Shown piece after piece: positions 26,945-37,179 of a stretch of DNA of 64,000 nt (position 1 is its first letter; each line of letters starts with the position of its first letter). This stretch comes from Ruminococcus sp. (GTDB taxonomy: Bacteria > Bacillota > Clostridia > Oscillospirales > Ruminococcaceae). Made by a program: the position numbers and the translations under genes. The notes beneath the pieces were generated by a model. The model searched no databases. It worked only from the letters and a program-made list of their open reading frames with translations, and was not told the DNA's origin. The DNA lies in NCBI GenBank assembly GCA_020861185.1, contig JAJBSV010000005.1:19468-83467 (forward strand), read 5' to 3'.

Positions 26945-26961
26945 GTAGTCCTATCCTCCTG

Positions 26962-28626
26962 TTACTTTACGTTGATAATCGCGCCCTTGTCGGCGGATGA
27001 AACCATCTTCGAGTATCTCTTGAGGTATCCGCTGAGGTTGTCATTGGTCTTCAGGACATCAGTCTTGCGGCGCTCTTCAATCTCTTCATCAGATACTTCG
27101 AGGTGAATCTTGTGCTCGGGGATATTGATTGAAATCATGTCGCCTTCGTGGATATAAGCGATAGTGCCGCCGTTTGCCGCCTCGGGCGAAACGTGACCGA
27201 TTGCGGCTCCTCTTGTGGCTCCAGAGAAGCGTCCATCGGTGATGAGTGCAACTTCCTTGTCGAGTCCTGTGCCTGCGATTGCAGATGTAGGCGAAAGCAT
27301 TTCTCTCATGCCGGGTCCGCCTGCAGGTCCCTCATAGCGGATGACTACAACGTCGCCGGGCTTGATGCCGCCGGCATAGATTACACTAATGCACTCTTCC
27401 TCACTGTTGAAGACTCTTGCGGGTCCGCGGTGGACGAGCATTTCGGGGGCAACTGCGCTTCTCTTGACAACACAGCCGTTTTCGGCAACGTTGCCGAAGA
27501 GGACTGCGATTCCGCCTGTCTGAGAATATGGATTATCTATATCACGGATTACGGTATTATTGAGATTCTCGACGTTTGCGATATTTTCACCCAGAGTCTT
27601 GCCTGTGCAGGTCATGACATCGGTGTTGATCAGATTCTTCTTTGCGAGCTCCTTAAGAACTGCGTAGACGCCTCCTGCCTCGTTCAGGTCTTCCATGTAG
27701 GTGGGGCCTGCAGGTGCTAAGTGGCAGAGATTCGGGGTTCTCTCGCTTATTTCGTTTACGAGAGGAAGGTTGAATTCGACGTCGCACTCGTTGGCGATAG
27801 CTGGGAGATGGAGCATCGAGTTGGTCGAGCATCCGAGCGCCATATCGGCGGTCAGTGCGTTATAGATAGCCTCTTTCGTCATGATGTCGCGGGCTCTGAT
27901 ATTCTTTCTTACAAGCTCCATAACCTGCATGCCGGCTCTCTTCGCAAGGTCGATTCTTGCAGAATATGCCGCAGGGATCGTGCCGTTGCCTCTGAGTCCC
28001 ATGCCCATTACTTCCGTTAAACAGTTCATAGAGTTTGCGGTATACATTCCCGAGCAGGAGCCGCACGACGGGCAGGCCTTCATTTCGTATTCACGGAGCT
28101 TTTCGGCGGACATTTTTCCTGCGGAATATGCTCCTACTGCCTCAAACATACTTGAGAGGCTGGTCTTGTGACCGTCAACGTGACCGGCGAGCATAGGTCC
28201 GCCCGAAACGAAGATTGTCGGCAGGTTAAGTCTTGCCGCCGCCATTAAAAGTCCCGGGACGTTCTTGTCGCAGTTCGGAATCATAACGAGTCCGTCAAAG
28301 CCGTGAGCCTTGACCATCGCCTCGGTTGAATCGGCGATTAAGTCTCTTGTTACGAGGGAGTACTTCATGCCCTCGTGACCCATCGCAATACCGTCGCAGA
28401 CTGCGATTGCGGGGAATACAATCGGGGTTCCTCCCGCCATTGCAACGCCTATCTTGACGGCTTCTGTAATCTTATCCAAATTCATATGCCCCGGGACAAT
28501 TTCATTATAGGAGCTTACTATACCGATAAGAGGGCGATTTAATTCCTCCTCGGTGAGTCCCAGAGCGTTATAAAGGGAGCGGTGAGGTGCATTCTCAAAT
28601 CCGTCCACAATTCTATCCTTAACCAT
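26962..28626 (-). CDS. ilvD: Dihydroxy-acid dehydratase
   Basis: A 554-residue Fe-S enzyme that makes the 2-keto acids of valine and isoleucine. Cluster and active-site motifs include [16 protein letters not shown], the Cys-rich [18 protein letters not shown], and [11 protein letters not shown] near the C-terminus. The ORF track starts seven codons early. The ATG at 28626 ([10 protein letters not shown]) has AAGGAG eight bases upstream. It lies between ilvC and leuC in the operon. Confidence 0.95.
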   Translation of the reverse strand: MVKDRIVDGFENAPHRSLYNALGLTEEELNRPLIGIVSSYNEIVPGHMNLDKITEAVKIGVAMAGGTPIVFPAIAVCDGIAMGHEGMKYSLVTRDLIADSTEAMVKAHGFDGLVMIPNCDKNVPGLLMAAARLNLPTIFVSGGPMLAGHVDGHKTSLSSMFEAVGAYSAGKMSAEKLREYEMKACPSCGSCSGMYTANSMNCLTEVMGMGLRGNGTIPAAYSARIDLAKRAGMQVMELVRKNIRARDIMTKEAIYNALTADMALGCSTNSMLHLPAIANECDVEFNLPLVNEISERTPNLCHLAPAGPTYMEDLNEAGGVYAVLKELAKKNLINTDVMTCTGKTLGENIANVENLNNTVIRDIDNPYSQTGGIAVLFGNVAENGCVVKRSAVAPEMLVHRGPARVFNSEEECISVIYAGGIKPGDVVVIRYEGPAGGPGMREMLSPTSAIAGTGLDKEVALITDGRFSGATRGAAIGHVSPEAANGGTIAYIHEGDMISINIPEHKIHLEVSDEEIEERRKTDVLKTNDNLSGYLKRYSKMVSSADKGAIINVK

Positions 28627-28712
28627 AGGTGAATCTCCTTGTATCATAAATATAGAGGCGACCCCACTGCTCCCTTGAGAGCAATGGAGCCGTCAGAAAT
28701 TTTAACCGAAAA

Positions 28713-29762
<1,050 letters not shown>

Positions 29763-29778
29763 TTATTTGCCATTTGGG

Positions 29779-30306
29779 TCAGATAAATTCATCCGGGTTA
29801 AGCCCTTCGAGCATGTTTGATGAGCCCTTCTGAAGTGCTACAACACCGGTGCGGCAGAGCTCGACGATGCCGAGTTCCCGGACCATTTCGATGAATGCGT
29901 CAAGCTTGTCGGTGGTTCCCGTAACCTCAATGCTGAGGGTATCGACGGAATAGTCGACAATCTTTGCCTTGAATATGTCGAGAGCCGAGAGAAGTCTCTG
30001 GTGGTTCTCGGGATCGTTTCTTACCTTTACGAGCATCAGCTCACGCTGAAGTGCCTTCGAATCCTCGATATACTCGACCTTCTTGACATTAAAGAGCTTG
30101 CGAAGCTGATTAATCATCTGGTCTCTTGCATAGCCGTCGCCGCTCATGGTGATGGTTATACGGGAATATTCCGGGGACTCGGTGACGCCTACGGTCAGTG
30201 AGTCGATATTGAAGCCTCTACGGGTGAACATGCTCGTGACTCTTGAGAGAACGCCGAACTTGTTTTCAACATATACCGCTATAACAAATCTTGATTCCTT
30301 TGCCAC
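29779..30306 (-). CDS. ilvN: Acetolactate synthase small (regulatory) subunit
   Basis: A 175-residue regulatory subunit. It starts with the ACT domain (FVIAVYVENKFGVLSRVTSMFTRRGFNIDSLTVG), which binds valine for feedback inhibition. The second half is the IlvN C-terminal domain (VDTLSIEVTGTTDKLDAFIEMVRELGIVELCRTGVVAL). Its start is two bases after the end of ilvB, as expected for subunits of one complex. Confidence 0.95.
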   Translation of the reverse strand: MAKESRFVIAVYVENKFGVLSRVTSMFTRRGFNIDSLTVGVTESPEYSRITITMSGDGYARDQMINQLRKLFNVKKVEYIEDSKALQRELMLVKVRNDPENHQRLLSALDIFKAKIVDYSVDTLSIEVTGTTDKLDAFIEMVRELGIVELCRTGVVALQKGSSNMLEGLNPDEFI

Positions 30307-30308
30307 GA

Positions 30309-31985
30309 TTACTCCCCCTTTGCCTTGGCTTCAACTATGATGTCTTCGATTGCTCCTCCGGGAGGAAGCATGGGAAGAACGAACTCGTCCATGTCAATTC
30401 TGCAGTCGATAAGCGTTACGCAGTCACTGTCATAAGCCTTCCGGAACTCCTTGCGGAACTTCTCCGGAGTGTCGCACATAACGCCCTTCGCTCCGAACGC
30501 CTCTGCAAGCTTCACAAAGTCGGTCTGGCGGTTAAGAGTGGTGTTCGAATAATGGTGATTATAGAAGAGCGTCTGCCACTGACGAACCATACCGAGAGTG
30601 CCGTTGTTCATAAGAACTATCGTGAGCGGAACGTGGGCATTTACCGCCGTGCAAAGCTCGTTCAGGTTCATTCCGAAGCTTCCGTCACCGGTGATAAGGA
30701 CCGTCTTGTTGCCGGTTCCGACGGATGCGCCGATTGCGGCTCCCATTCCGAAGCCCATCGTTCCGAGTCCGCCGCTCGAAACAATCTTACGGGGCTTCTG
30801 GAAGTTGATGTACTGGCAAGCCCACATCTGGTGCTGACCGACATCTGTCGCGACGATGGTGTCGGCATCCTTGATTTCGTTTATGGTCTCCATGACGACG
30901 TGAGGCGTCAAGCCCTTGTCCTCCGGCATATAGGACTTCTCAAGGCGCTTGAGCTCCTTGATGTGATACATCCAGTCGGGGTTCTTCCTCTGTTCAACTC
31001 CGTCGATAATCTTGCGAAGGGAAATCGAAATATCTCCGCAAACGCCGACGTTGGCAGGGATGTTCTTGTTTATCTCGGCGAAGTCGAGGTCGATGTGGAT
31101 TATCGACGCGCCCTTTGCGAATCTTGACTTATCGCCGGTCGCTCTGTCGCTGAAACGTGTGCCGATTGCAATTATCACGTCGGCGTCGTTGCTAGCGACT
31201 GAGCTTGCATAGTGTCCGTGCATGCCCTGCATTCCGAGGAATCTTTCGTAATCCGTAGGAATTGCGGCAAGACCCATCAGCGAGCATCCGATGACTGCGT
31301 CAATCTTCTCGGCAAGCTCACGAACCAGGTCGTAGGTCTTCGAGCCGATGACACCGCCGCCGATGTGGATATACGGTCTTGACTTTGTATTTATAAGCTT
31401 GATAGCCGCCTCGATGTCCTCATCATTGGGTGCGGGGTTCGGGAACTTCTCGACAATCGGCTGGGGCTCATAGTCCGCAACAGCCATCTGGATGTCCTTC
31501 GGGATATCTATGAGAACCGGTCCCGGTCGACCCGACTTTGCAATCTTGAATGCAAGCCTTATCTGGTCGGCGAGCTGATTTACGTTATGGACGAAGAAAT
31601 TGTGCTTTGTAATCGGGAGGGTTATGCCGGTGATGTCAATCTCCTGGAAGCTGTCCCTGCCGATAAGGCTCTGGGGCACGTTGCCGGTGATTGCGACCAT
31701 CGGAACAGAGTCGAGCATAGCCGTTGCGATACCTGTTACAAGATTCGTGGCACCCGGTCCAGAGGTGGCGATTACAACTCCGACCTTGCCGGTGGCTCTT
31801 GAGTAGCCGTCGGCGGCATGGGATGCGCCCTGCTCGTGAGCGGTAAGGATATGATTTATTCTGCCCTGAGCATCATAAATGGCGTCGTAGATATTGAGTA
31901 CCTGTCCGCCCGGGTAGCCGAATACATCGGTTACGCCCTGCTCAATCAGGGTTTCTATTACAATCTGCGCTCCTGTCATTTTCAT
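30309..31985 (-). CDS. ilvB: Acetolactate synthase large (catalytic) subunit
   Basis: A 558-residue thiamine diphosphate enzyme for the first common step to valine, leucine and isoleucine. The N-terminal pyrimidine-binding domain has DVFGYPGGQVLNIYDA with the catalytic Glu in HEQGASHAADGYSRATGKVGV. The C-terminal PP domain has the diphosphate motif ITGDGSFGMNLNELCTA...NNGTLGMVRQWQ. AGGAGG lies about 12 bases before the first ATG (MKMTGAQI), and the second Met is two codons later. It follows leuA by 18 bases. Confidence 0.96.
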   Translation of the reverse strand: MKMTGAQIVIETLIEQGVTDVFGYPGGQVLNIYDAIYDAQGRINHILTAHEQGASHAADGYSRATGKVGVVIATSGPGATNLVTGIATAMLDSVPMVAITGNVPQSLIGRDSFQEIDITGITLPITKHNFFVHNVNQLADQIRLAFKIAKSGRPGPVLIDIPKDIQMAVADYEPQPIVEKFPNPAPNDEDIEAAIKLINTKSRPYIHIGGGVIGSKTYDLVRELAEKIDAVIGCSLMGLAAIPTDYERFLGMQGMHGHYASSVASNDADVIIAIGTRFSDRATGDKSRFAKGASIIHIDLDFAEINKNIPANVGVCGDISISLRKIIDGVEQRKNPDWMYHIKELKRLEKSYMPEDKGLTPHVVMETINEIKDADTIVATDVGQHQMWACQYINFQKPRKIVSSGGLGTMGFGMGAAIGASVGTGNKTVLITGDGSFGMNLNELCTAVNAHVPLTIVLMNNGTLGMVRQWQTLFYNHHYSNTTLNRQTDFVKLAEAFGAKGVMCDTPEKFRKEFRKAYDSDCVTLIDCRIDMDEFVLPMLPPGGAIEDIIVEAKAKGE

Positions 31986-32003
31986 ATATGCAAATTTCCT
32001 CCT

Positions 32004-33677
32004 TTAGCTATTGGAATTATCGATAAGTCTGTTCACTGCGCTGACCAAGGCATATATCGACGAAACGATGATGTCGCTGTCGATTCCGGCGCCCCATTCA
32101 AGCTTGCCTTCTGCGTCCTTGATTCCGACATAGGAAGCCGCCTTGGCGTTCGAGCTCACCTCGAGTGCGTGCTCAGTGTATGTATCGAGTATATAGATAT
32201 TTCCGACGGCATTCTTGATTGCGTTGCTGACGGCATCAAGTCGTCCGTTGCCGAATGCGGTTTCAATCCTTGTCTCGCCCTTGTATTCAATGGTCACCGT
32301 TGCGGTGATTCCGTTCGGCTCCTGCTTGAAGTGAGCCTCGGGGACCTTCAGGTGAGTTTCGATATTGACGAAATCGTTTTTGAAGATATCGTAAACCTCG
32401 TCGGGCTGGAGTTCCTTATGTGCATGGTCGGAAATGCTCTTGACGTGATATGCAAACTTGGCACGCATCTTCGGGGGAAGAATGTGGGAGTATCTTGTCT
32501 CGAGGACATATCCGATTCCGCCGCCGCCCGACTGGGAGTTGATTCTGATGACGTCCGCCTCGTAGACCCTGCCGACATCCGTGGGGTCAATCGGGAGATA
32601 AGGAACTGTCCAGACTCCGCAGTTGTGCTCCTCGCGGTACTTCATGCCCTTGGCGATAGCGTCCTGATGCGAGCCGCTGAACGCCACAAAGACGAGCTGT
32701 CCGGAATAGGGCTGTCTTTCATAGACGTGCATTCTCGTGACTCTCTCGTAGACCTCGGTAATTGCCGGAAGATCGGAGAAGTCGAGCTCGGGGTCAACGC
32801 CCTGGGAGTACATATTGAGTGCCAATGTAATGATATCAACGTTGCCGGTTCTCTCGCCGTTACCGAAGAGCGTGCCTTCGATTCTGTCGGCTCCCGCAAG
32901 AAGTCCCATTTCGCTGTCTGCGATGGCACAGCCACGGTCGTTGTGCGGGTGAAGAGAAACCACTATATTATCTCTGTAGTCGAGATTTTTGCACATGTAT
33001 TCAATCTGGCTCGCATAGATATGCGGCATCGAGTGCGAAACCGTCACAGGGAAATTATAGATGACTTTATTCGTAGGTGACGGCTTCCAGACCTCGGAGA
33101 CTGCGTTGCAGACCTCGAGCGAGAATTCCGGCTCGGCACCCGTGAAGCTCTCGGGGGAATATTCGAACATGATGTTGCCGCTCATCTTTTCCTTGTATTC
33201 AAGGCAGAGCTTTGCGCCCGAAACGGCAATTTCCTTGATTTCTTCTTTGCTCTTCTTGAAGACCTGTTCTCTCTGGGCTACCGAAACCGAATTGTAAAGA
33301 TGCACTATGGCGTTCTTGGCGCCGTCGATAGCTTCGAAGGTCTTCTTGATGATGTGCTCACGCGACTGAGTCAGGACCTGAATCGTAACGTCGTCGGGAA
33401 TGAGATTGTTCTCGATAAGAGCACGGCAGAGCTCATATTCCGTCTCGCTTGCGGCAGGGAAACCGATTTCGATTTCCTTGAAGCCTATCTTAACGAGAAG
33501 GTCGAAGAATTCAAGCTTCTCCTCAAGGCTCATCGGAACGACCAGAGCCTGATTGCCGTCTCTTAAGTCCACACTGCACCACACGGGTGCCTTGTCGACG
33601 TATTCCTTATTGATCCAGTCGTTTGTCATGTTCTTCGGCAGGAAATACTGCCGGATGTACTTTTCGTATCCCTTCAT
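32004..33677 (-). CDS. leuA: 2-isopropylmalate synthase, long actinobacterial-like type
   Basis: A 557-residue enzyme that condenses acetyl-CoA with 2-ketoisovalerate, the committed step to leucine. Motifs include WCSVDLRDGNQALV with the catalytic and metal residues, VSLHPHNDRGCAIADSE with the metal-binding HxH-like His, and a C-terminal region that binds leucine. The N-terminal YIRQYFLPKNMTNDWINKEYVDKAPVW segment marks the LeuA2 type common in actinobacteria and some Clostridia, rather than the E. coli type. AAGGAG precedes the ATG. First gene of the operon, directly behind the T-box leader. Confidence 0.95.
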   Translation of the reverse strand: MKGYEKYIRQYFLPKNMTNDWINKEYVDKAPVWCSVDLRDGNQALVVPMSLEEKLEFFDLLVKIGFKEIEIGFPAASETEYELCRALIENNLIPDDVTIQVLTQSREHIIKKTFEAIDGAKNAIVHLYNSVSVAQREQVFKKSKEEIKEIAVSGAKLCLEYKEKMSGNIMFEYSPESFTGAEPEFSLEVCNAVSEVWKPSPTNKVIYNFPVTVSHSMPHIYASQIEYMCKNLDYRDNIVVSLHPHNDRGCAIADSEMGLLAGADRIEGTLFGNGERTGNVDIITLALNMYSQGVDPELDFSDLPAITEVYERVTRMHVYERQPYSGQLVFVAFSGSHQDAIAKGMKYREEHNCGVWTVPYLPIDPTDVGRVYEADVIRINSQSGGGGIGYVLETRYSHILPPKMRAKFAYHVKSISDHAHKELQPDEVYDIFKNDFVNIETHLKVPEAHFKQEPNGITATVTIEYKGETRIETAFGNGRLDAVSNAIKNAVGNIYILDTYTEHALEVSSNAKAASYVGIKDAEGKLEWGAGIDSDIIVSSIYALVSAVNRLIDNSNS

Positions 33678-34008
33678 AAAACTCCTTCCTGCGTTTGGGT
33701 ATAAAAAAATCTTTCACCCAAAACAGCTTTGCCTTTTCGGCTCGTGCTACTGTGTAGGATAAAAGAGACGAAGTTATAGTATTCTCCGCGGTACCACTCT
33801 TTTTGACTCGTTTTCATAAGAAATCGAATCCGCTCATTTCGCGTCAACCAACGCGACCGCCCTTTAACGGGAGCACCCGTTCAAACCTACTCGTTACCTT
33901 TCAGCCGAAAGCTCAGGGATGAGTTATACCAAAGACCCGTTACCGCCTTTCACCGACCGGCGGCTCTCTTATAACGGAGAGGATGGCTTTGTTCCCGTCA
34001 ACGCCTTT
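33678..34008 (-). ncRNA. T-box leader, probably leucine-specific, of the leuA-ilv operon
   Basis: About 330 nt of untranslated leader. The antiterminator T-box motif appears in the mRNA as AGAGTGGTACCGCGG (33800-33786), one base off the AGGGTGGTACCGCGG consensus. Upstream are Stem I features, including GAGAGCCGCCGGTCGGTGAAAGGCGG and the segment AACTCATCCCTGAGC. The CTC (33923-33921) followed by A would be the specifier codon, giving leucine. Uncharged tRNA-Leu would then turn the operon on. A classical terminator that competes with the T-box is not obvious. GCC-GAAAA-GGC with a following TTTTGGG, or TTTGGGT...ACCCAAA, may serve. Confidence 0.88.
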
Positions 34009-34014
34009 TCAACT

Positions 34015-34043
34015 ATAATAACTTATCTCGTCGCAAATGTCAA
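34015..34043 (-). promoter_or_regulatory. Promoter of the T-box/branched-chain operon
   Basis: Minus strand TTGACA (34043-34038), 17-base spacer, TATTAT (34020-34015). Confidence 0.8.
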
Positions 34044-34084
34044 GCACTTTTTTAAATTTTTTCAAAACGAAGCTGATACTGAGT

Positions 34085-34108
34085 AGCAGGCAAAGAAATA
34101 GCCTGCTC
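34085..34108. terminator. Hairpin after the potassium channel gene
   Basis: GCAGGC and GCCTGC (with an extra A on each side) form a short stem overlapping the channel stop region. There is no clear U run, so this is a weak terminator candidate. Confidence 0.35.
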
Positions 34109-34838
34109 AGTCGAGCGGGCTATTATCATCTTTATCCTTTTTTATTTCGTCCATAAATCCCGCAGTAATTATGCCGGAAGGAAGAGCAACTATTGCTATT
34201 CCCATAAACGACGAAAGCATTGTTACGATTCGCCCCGCTGTACTGACGGGATAGATATCGCCGTAGCCCATTGTTGTGAGTGAAACAGTCGCCCAATAGA
34301 TTGCATCAAAGAAAGTATCAAATGTATCCGGCTCAACATTGAAAATCACCAATGCAGAAATCAATACATATGCAGCAGCCATAGAGCCAACAGCAATCAG
34401 AGGCGTACTTTGAGAGCGTATCACGTTTATAATCACCTCTACACTATGAGAGTAGCGGAACATTTTAAATGCCCTGAAAACCCTGAAAGAGCGAAGCAAA
34501 CGGAACACCTTGAGAAGTCTCAAGCCGGAGCTTACCGGCAGGAAAGTCGGCAATATAGAAACAAGGTCGATAATTGCCATAGGGGTAAACGGGTATATAA
34601 TAAACGAGGAAAAACCTTTTTTCAGCTTAAAGTCGGCGGTAATAAGGCGTGCAAGATAATCTACAATAAATATAGCGGCGGAAGCCTTGTCAATAATATC
34701 AAAAACAGGATTTGTTTCTTTAAAGGCAAGTGGGATCAGGCTGATTACGATTATAACAATCATTACATAGTCGTAGAGCGAGCTAAGTTTGTCCGAGCCG
34801 TCTGAGTGGGCGATTATTTCATATAAACGTTTTCTCAT
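34107..34838 (-). CDS. Voltage-gated-type potassium channel
   Basis: A 243-residue six-helix ion channel. The selectivity filter is TTMGYGDIYP, between the last two helices. A voltage-sensor-like fourth helix has regularly spaced arginines and lysines (LRLLKVFRLLRSFRVFRAFKMFRY). It would pass K+ across the cytoplasmic membrane, probably as a tetramer. The tail after the last helix is short, with no RCK/TrkA domain. It lies four bases after the small membrane protein gene, with which it shares a promoter. Confidence 0.92.
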   Translation of the reverse strand: MRKRLYEIIAHSDGSDKLSSLYDYVMIVIIVISLIPLAFKETNPVFDIIDKASAAIFIVDYLARLITADFKLKKGFSSFIIYPFTPMAIIDLVSILPTFLPVSSGLRLLKVFRLLRSFRVFRAFKMFRYSHSVEVIINVIRSQSTPLIAVGSMAAAYVLISALVIFNVEPDTFDTFFDAIYWATVSLTTMGYGDIYPVSTAGRIVTMLSSFMGIAIVALPSGIITAGFMDEIKKDKDDNSPLD

Positions 34839-34842
34839 AGTT

Positions 34843-35208
34843 TCAATCCTTATAGCAGTGATAGCAAGCGGTATAGCCTTTTTCTTTTGCCTTGCTCATC
34901 TTAACGCTCTTTGCATGCCTCATTCCGTTGCAGTGCGGGTCACAATGAAATTTATTACCGGTATCAGTTATGTAAACAATAGCCTCCGGCTCTTTTATTT
35001 TCTTTGCTACAGAATCGGCTGATTTCTCGGGAGCAGGGAATTTCTTGTCCAAAATCAGCAGTGCAACTCCAATGGCAATAAACACTAAGCTCCCACCAAT
35101 CAAAGAGCCAATGCTCTCTGTTTCGGTGAAAATGCCCAACAGCCCAATTACACCGATAACAATCAGCACAACCCCAACAATGAATTTCTTGCTTTTCTTT
35201 TTCTTCAT
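34843..35208 (-). CDS. Small membrane protein with C-terminal Cys/His metal-binding module
   Basis: A 121-residue protein with two N-terminal membrane helices (KFIVGVVLIVIGVIGLLGIF and GSLVFIAIGVALLILD). A short soluble domain follows: VYITDTGNKFHCDPHCNGM...KEKGYTACYHC. That domain resembles the Ada-type or nuclease-associated metal-binding repeat with spaced His/Cys ligands. Function is unknown. It sits directly before the potassium channel gene in a two-gene operon, so a role at the membrane, perhaps with the channel, is possible but only inferred. Confidence 0.7.
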   Translation of the reverse strand: MKKKKSKKFIVGVVLIVIGVIGLLGIFTETESIGSLIGGSLVFIAIGVALLILDKKFPAPEKSADSVAKKIKEPEAIVYITDTGNKFHCDPHCNGMRHAKSVKMSKAKEKGYTACYHCYKD

Positions 35209-35241
35209 GATAACACCCCTTTAAATATATGTGACACCTAA

Positions 35242-35270
35242 ATTATAGCAAATATCTACATGGGAAGCAA
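35242..35270 (-). promoter_or_regulatory. Promoter of the membrane protein/channel operon
   Basis: Minus strand TTGCTT (35270-35265), 17-base spacer ending TTTGC, TATAAT (35247-35242). The weak -35 box is compensated by an extended -10 (TGC before TATAAT). Confidence 0.6.
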
Positions 35271-35362
35271 TAAAAAAAGAGAAAAATTTTGAAGAAAGAA
35301 AAAATAACGCCGTAGGAAAGGTATGCCGTAAAGTTTCAAAACCCGTTTGCGCGATGCGATTA

Positions 35363-35391
35363 TTGACTTTATGCGAAATAGAGGATATAAT
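35363..35391 (+). promoter_or_regulatory. Promoter of the PHP-GT2-YfhO operon
   Basis: TTGACT (35363-35368), 17-base spacer, TATAAT (35386-35391). Confidence 0.8.
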
Positions 35392-35425
35392 ATAATGCGT
35401 TACTATTAAACGTTGGGGTGCAAAA

Positions 35426-36235
35426 ATGGAAATATACAAATACGAAACTCGCCTGCACACCTCTCAGGGCTCGCTTTGTGCTTGCGCAAGCGGTGCCGAG
35501 CAGGCGGAGAATCTGAAAAGATGCGGATATACCGGCATGTTCGTCACCGACCACTTCTTCGGCGGCAACACCGCCGTCGACAGGCGACTGCCTTGGGACG
35601 TGAAGATTCATCTCTTCTGCCAAGGGTATGAAGACGCAAAGAAAAAGGGCGACGAAATAGGGCTTCAGGTCTTCTTCGGTTGGGAATACGCCTACAGGGG
35701 AACGGAGCTTCTCACATATGGGCTTGACAAGCAGTTTCTGCTCGACCACCCGGAGCTTGACAATATGGAGCTTCCGGCTTACTGTGATTTGGTTCACTCT
35801 TGCGGCGGCTTCGTCGTTCATGCTCACCCATTCAGAGAAGCCGGGTATCTCGACACGATAAGGCTCTTCCCGAGAAAGGTTGACGGAGTTGAGGCGGTCA
35901 ACGCTTCGCACCGTGACCCCGAATTCGACAGACGTGCAAGAGTGTACGCCGAGGCTTACGGCATCCCGATGTCGGGCGGCTCGGACACGCACGTCACCTG
36001 GGCTTATCCCGGAGGAGGAATCGTCCTCGAGAAGCCTCTTAAGGACGCACACGACTATCTTATGAGGCTTCGGAACGACGAAATCACGGCGATACTCGAA
36101 GCCACCGATAAATACATGTTCGCACAACCGAGCGGCGACGTATGGCACAACTGCAAGCGACCGGATATTTCACTTCTTCCCGATGAGCAGAGGCTCAAGG
36201 CAGAGAAATTCTACTCCGGTCACCCGGGCAATTAA
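35426..36235 (+). CDS. PHP-domain phosphoesterase
   Basis: A 269-residue PHP-superfamily protein. The metal-binding motifs are in order: TRLHTSQGS, VTDHFF, FFGWEYAYRG, VVHAHPF and GGSDTH. PHP proteins are metal-dependent phosphoesterases; relatives include histidinol-phosphate phosphatase, TrpH/YciV nucleases and tyrosine-phosphatase CpsB. No sub-family can be fixed by eye. It is 20 bases before a GT2 gene and may be part of a cell-surface glycan operon. The ribosome binding site (TTGGGGTG) is weak. Confidence 0.8.
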   Translation: MEIYKYETRLHTSQGSLCACASGAEQAENLKRCGYTGMFVTDHFFGGNTAVDRRLPWDVKIHLFCQGYEDAKKKGDEIGLQVFFGWEYAYRGTELLTYGLDKQFLLDHPELDNMELPAYCDLVHSCGGFVVHAHPFREAGYLDTIRLFPRKVDGVEAVNASHRDPEFDRRARVYAEAYGIPMSGGSDTHVTWAYPGGGIVLEKPLKDAHDYLMRLRNDEITAILEATDKYMFAQPSGDVWHNCKRPDISLLPDEQRLKAEKFYSGHPGN

Positions 36236-36255
36236 TCAAAAGAAAGGAGCGAGCC

Positions 36256-37179
36256 ATGCTCTCAGTCATAATTCCCTCTTATAATGAGGAGCAAAATATC
36301 CGGAACACCGCCTCTGTTATCTCGAATGTTCTTGACGGGAGCGACATCGACTTCGAGCTTATTTTCCCGGACGACGGCTCCAAGGATAACACTTGGCGGG
36401 AAATTGTTCTCGCTCACGAAAAGGACCCGAGAGTTTCGGGACTTCGGTTCTCCCGCAATTTCGGCAAGGAAAGTGCCATCTGGGCGGGTCTCGGGGCGGC
36501 AAAGGGCGACTGCGCCGTCGTGATTGACTGCGACCTCCAACACCCGCCGAAGGTCATCCCAGAAATGTATAAGATGTGGCAGAACGGTGCCGAGGTTGTC
36601 GAGGGCAAAAAATCCTCCCGGGGCAAGGAAAGCGGCATTTACAAAGCCTTCTCTAAGCTGTTTTATAAGCTGATAGCTTCCGCTTCGGGAATCGACATGG
36701 CGGACACCTCGGACTTCAAGCTCCTTGACAGAAAAGTTATCAATGCGATTCTTTCGATGCAGGAAAGGACGACTTTCTTCCGGGCTTTGTCAGGCTGGGT
36801 CGGATTCAGATCCGAAAGCATCACCTATGACGTTGAGGAGCGAGCCTACGGCGAACGGAAATGGACGCCGAAGATGCTCATCAAGTACGCCGTCAGGAAC
36901 CTTATGGCGTTCACGTCGGTTCCGCTCTATATATCGGGCTTCTTGGGCGGGATTATTTCAATAGCTTCTGTAATTCTGTTTATTCTAAAATGGTGCGGAG
37001 TGGGCTTAGGGAGCTTCGGCGGCTCACAGATACTCTTGCTTCTGACAGGTGGGCTGATTCTCATATGTCTTTCGATTATCGGAAGGTATCTCGCACAGAT
37101 TTACGAGGAAATCAAGCGCCGACCGAAATATATCATTTCTGACCAAATAAAATCTCAGGGAGGTTCTCATGACAGATAA
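36256..37179 (+). CDS. GT2 glycosyltransferase, polyprenyl-phosphate sugar synthase (GtrB/CsbB type)
   Basis: A 307-residue family 2 glycosyltransferase: IPSYNEEQNI at the start, PDDGSKDNTW, VVIDCDLQHPP (DXD-type metal motif) and the acceptor region ERAYGERKWTPKML. Two C-terminal membrane helices follow. This architecture is that of GtrB, CsbB and DPM1-like enzymes, which load a sugar on undecaprenyl phosphate on the cytoplasmic face. The next gene, overlapping by 11 bases, is a YfhO-type membrane protein. CsbB and YfhO together glycosylate lipoteichoic acid in Bacillus, so a similar role is likely here. Confidence 0.9.
   Translation: MLSVIIPSYNEEQNIRNTASVISNVLDGSDIDFELIFPDDGSKDNTWREIVLAHEKDPRVSGLRFSRNFGKESAIWAGLGAAKGDCAVVIDCDLQHPPKVIPEMYKMWQNGAEVVEGKKSSRGKESGIYKAFSKLFYKLIASASGIDMADTSDFKLLDRKVINAILSMQERTTFFRALSGWVGFRSESITYDVEERAYGERKWTPKMLIKYAVRNLMAFTSVPLYISGFLGGIISIASVILFILKWCGVGLGSFGGSQILLLLTGGLILICLSIIGRYLAQIYEEIKRRPKYIISDQIKSQGGSHDR

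Noticed and set aside
31818-33080. 420-residue plus-strand ORF opposite leuA and ilvB
   Set aside because: Crosses two certain genes on the other strand; a shadow frame.
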